Assembly: GCA_021784265.1 (NCBI GenBank)
Contig: JAJXTA010000167.1
Coordinates: forward strand, 1-6,547
Source: a bacterium
GTDB lineage: Bacteria; Verrucomicrobiota; Verrucomicrobiia; Limisphaerales; J093
Length of the DNA: 6,547 bases
Direction: 5' to 3'
The stretch's first letter is position 1. Each line of letters opens with the position of its first letter. Shown here piece by piece: positions 4,970-6,547 of the stretch. Below the pieces are notes generated by a model, which did no database searches, was not told the DNA's origin, and saw only the letters and a program-made list of their open reading frames with translations. The translations under genes and the position numbers were made by a program.

Positions 4970-6547
4970 AACAAGTGCTTCTCACGCAGGGGCAGGTCCG
5001 GGTCGAGAACGTCCCCGCCCCAACCCTCGAGCCCGGCACCGTGTTGGTCGCGGTGCGGTGTTCCTGCATCTCGGCTGGGACGGAGCTGAGCAGCATCCGC
5101 CATAGCAACGTCCCCCTCTGGCGGCGGGTGCTGCAGCAGCCCGAGAAGGTGAAGCGGCTCCTGGAGATCGTTCGCACGCAAGGGGTGGCGCACGCCCGCG
5201 AACTCGTGGCGGGCAAGCTCGCCGAGGAACAACCCATTGGTTACTCGGCGGCTGGCGTCGTCGAGGCGGTGGGCGCGGGCATTACGGCCTTTCGTCCCGG
5301 GGATCGCGTCGCTTGCGCCGGGGCACAGTGCGCGTTTCACGCCGAAATGATCCGTGTGCCGGAGAACTTGGCGGTGGCGGTGCCGGACGCATTGGACTTG
5401 GCCGCGGCCTCGACGGTCGCCCTTGGGGCGATTGCCCTGCAGGGGGTGCGGCGCGCCCAACCGACCTTGGGGGAGGGGTTCGCTGTGATCGGCCTGGGTT
5501 TGTTAGGCCAACTGACCGTCCAACTGCTTAAAGCCAACGGCTGCCGGGTGATAGGGGCCGACCTCGACCCCTCCCGTTTGGCCTTGGCGCGCCAACTCGG
5601 GCTCGACGTGGCACTCGTAGCGGACGACGCTGCCAATGCCGACGAGGTCCGCCGCTTGACCGGTGGGCTCGGGGCCGATGGCGTGATCATCACCGCGGCC
5701 ACGTCGGCCGACACCGTCATGGCCAGCGCCTTCAAGATGTGCCGCAAGAAGGCCCGGGTCGTGTTGGTGGGCGACGTGGGCCTAGGCCTGCGCCGGGCTG
5801 ATTTTTACGAGAAGGAAATCGACTTCCTCATTTCCACTTCCTACGGCCCAGGGCGCTACGACCACGGCTATGAGGAGGCTGGGCTGGATTACCCGGTGGC
5901 CTATGTGCGCTGGACGGAGAATCGCAATATGGCGGAGGTGCTCCGGTTGGCCGCCAGCGGGCGGCTGCAGCTCCCGCCCCTGATCAGCGCCACCTTCCCC
6001 ATCGACGAGGCCCCAGCCGCCTACGCCCGCCTGACGGCGGGGTCGCCTCGCCCACTGGCCGTCGTGCTCACCTATCCCACGGGTTCGGAGCCCGCTCCGG
6101 CCGCTCGTTGTGTCTCCCACCCGCGTGCGGCGCCAACCGGGTCCGGTCGGGTCCGGCTGGCGCTGGTCGGCGCCGGCGGTTTTGCCAAAGGGACGCATCT
6201 GCCCAACCTCCGCCGCCTGGGGTCCCGCTACGATTTGGTGGCGGTGATGAGCCGGACCGGCCACAACGCCGCCGCCGTTGCCCGTCGGTTCGGGGCGCGT
6301 TACTCGACCACCGAATTCGAGCGGGTGCTGGCCGACCCCGAGATCGACGCGGTGTTGATCGGCACCCGCCACGATCGGCATGCGGCGATGGCGCTGACGG
6401 CCTTGCAGGCGGGCAAGCACGTCTTCTTGGAGAAACCCCTGGCCCTCACGCCCGCCGGGTTGGCGCCGCTTCAGGAGTTCTTCAACCGCGCCGCCTCCCC
6501 TCAGGCCCCCCCGCTGCTGCTCACGGGCTTCAACCGTCGGTTCTCCC
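4966..6547 (+). CDS. bi-domain oxidoreductase (MDR + Gfo/Idh/MocA), 3' truncated
   Basis: The frame stays open from TTG 4966 to the window edge, 527 codons; I estimate about 190 residues are missing from a family of roughly 710-720. Residues 1-380 are a medium-chain dehydrogenase/reductase with GYSAAGVVEAVGAG (92-105), GDRVACAG (112-119) and the dinucleotide loop GLGLLG (176-181). From about 397 a second Rossmann domain of the Gfo/Idh/MocA family begins (LALVGAGGFAKG; GAGGF 402-406), with EKPLAL from 489 and GFNRRFS at the edge. Zinc ligands of alcohol dehydrogenases are absent: the Cys of CGTD is replaced in SAGTE (36-40) and GHE is GYS (92-94). These fusions are frequent in polysaccharide clusters, where they presumably modify a nucleotide-activated or lipid-linked sugar; no reaction is established to my knowledge. 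TTG is preferred because the family starts MKQVL; GTG 4975 is the alternative. Confidence 0.88.
   Translation, partial: MKQVLLTQGQVRVENVPAPTLEPGTVLVAVRCSCISAGTELSSIRHSNVPLWRRVLQQPEKVKRLLEIVRTQGVAHARELVAGKLAEEQPIGYSAAGVVEAVGAGITAFRPGDRVACAGAQCAFHAEMIRVPENLAVAVPDALDLAAASTVALGAIALQGVRRAQPTLGEGFAVIGLGLLGQLTVQLLKANGCRVIGADLDPSRLALARQLGLDVALVADDAANADEVRRLTGGLGADGVIITAATSADTVMASAFKMCRKKARVVLVGDVGLGLRRADFYEKEIDFLISTSYGPGRYDHGYEEAGLDYPVAYVRWTENRNMAEVLRLAASGRLQLPPLISATFPIDEAPAAYARLTAGSPRPLAVVLTYPTGSEPAPAARCVSHPRAAPTGSGRVRLALVGAGGFAKGTHLPNLRRLGSRYDLVAVMSRTGHNAAAVARRFGARYSTTEFERVLADPEIDAVLIGTRHDRHAAMALTALQAGKHVFLEKPLALTPAGLAPLQEFFNRAASPQAPPLLLTGFNRRFS

Overview
The window is GC-rich throughout and almost entirely forward-strand. 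The gene content and the short-period repeat tracts suggest an uncultured, high-GC, Gram-negative-type environmental bacterium. The repeat style reminds me of Verrucomicrobiota and related PVC or deltaproteobacterial genomes, but no marker gene here fixes the taxon, so that assignment is weak.

Positions 1-1962 form an accessory, cassette-like block. Three same-orientation copies of a 27-nt core (6-32, 692-718, 1936-1962) separate two toxin-antitoxin-type modules. The second and third cores are the 3' ends of a 122-nt direct repeat (597-718 and 1841-1962; my ungapped alignment gives 7 mismatches). Between cores 1 and 2 lies a dead DUF433-DUF5615 pair: the antitoxin has a one-base frameshift and the toxin keeps only its C-terminal third. 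Between cores 2 and 3 lies an apparently intact MNT nucleotidyltransferase/HEPN pair of MntA-HepT type, overlapping by 13 nt, followed by a doubtful small ORF. Runs of degenerate 7- and 8-nt tandem repeats lie between the last coding sequence of each module and the next core.

Positions 1963-2148 are a non-coding transition that starts AT-rich. From 2149 to the right edge the sequence is a compact cell-surface polysaccharide locus: a PAPS-type sulfotransferase, a membrane-anchored YdcF/DUF218 protein, UDP-N-acetyl-D-mannosamine dehydrogenase (WecC), and the first 527 codons of a bi-domain (MDR plus Gfo/Idh/MocA) oxidoreductase that overlaps wecC by 4 nt and runs off the window.

The second half probably makes and modifies an N-acetylmannosaminuronic-acid-containing, possibly sulfated, envelope or exopolysaccharide; glycosyltransferases, an epimerase and export genes would be expected outside the window. 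The first half looks like a repeat-bounded row of toxin-antitoxin cassettes lying beside that locus, and this arrangement is the most unusual aspect of the window.
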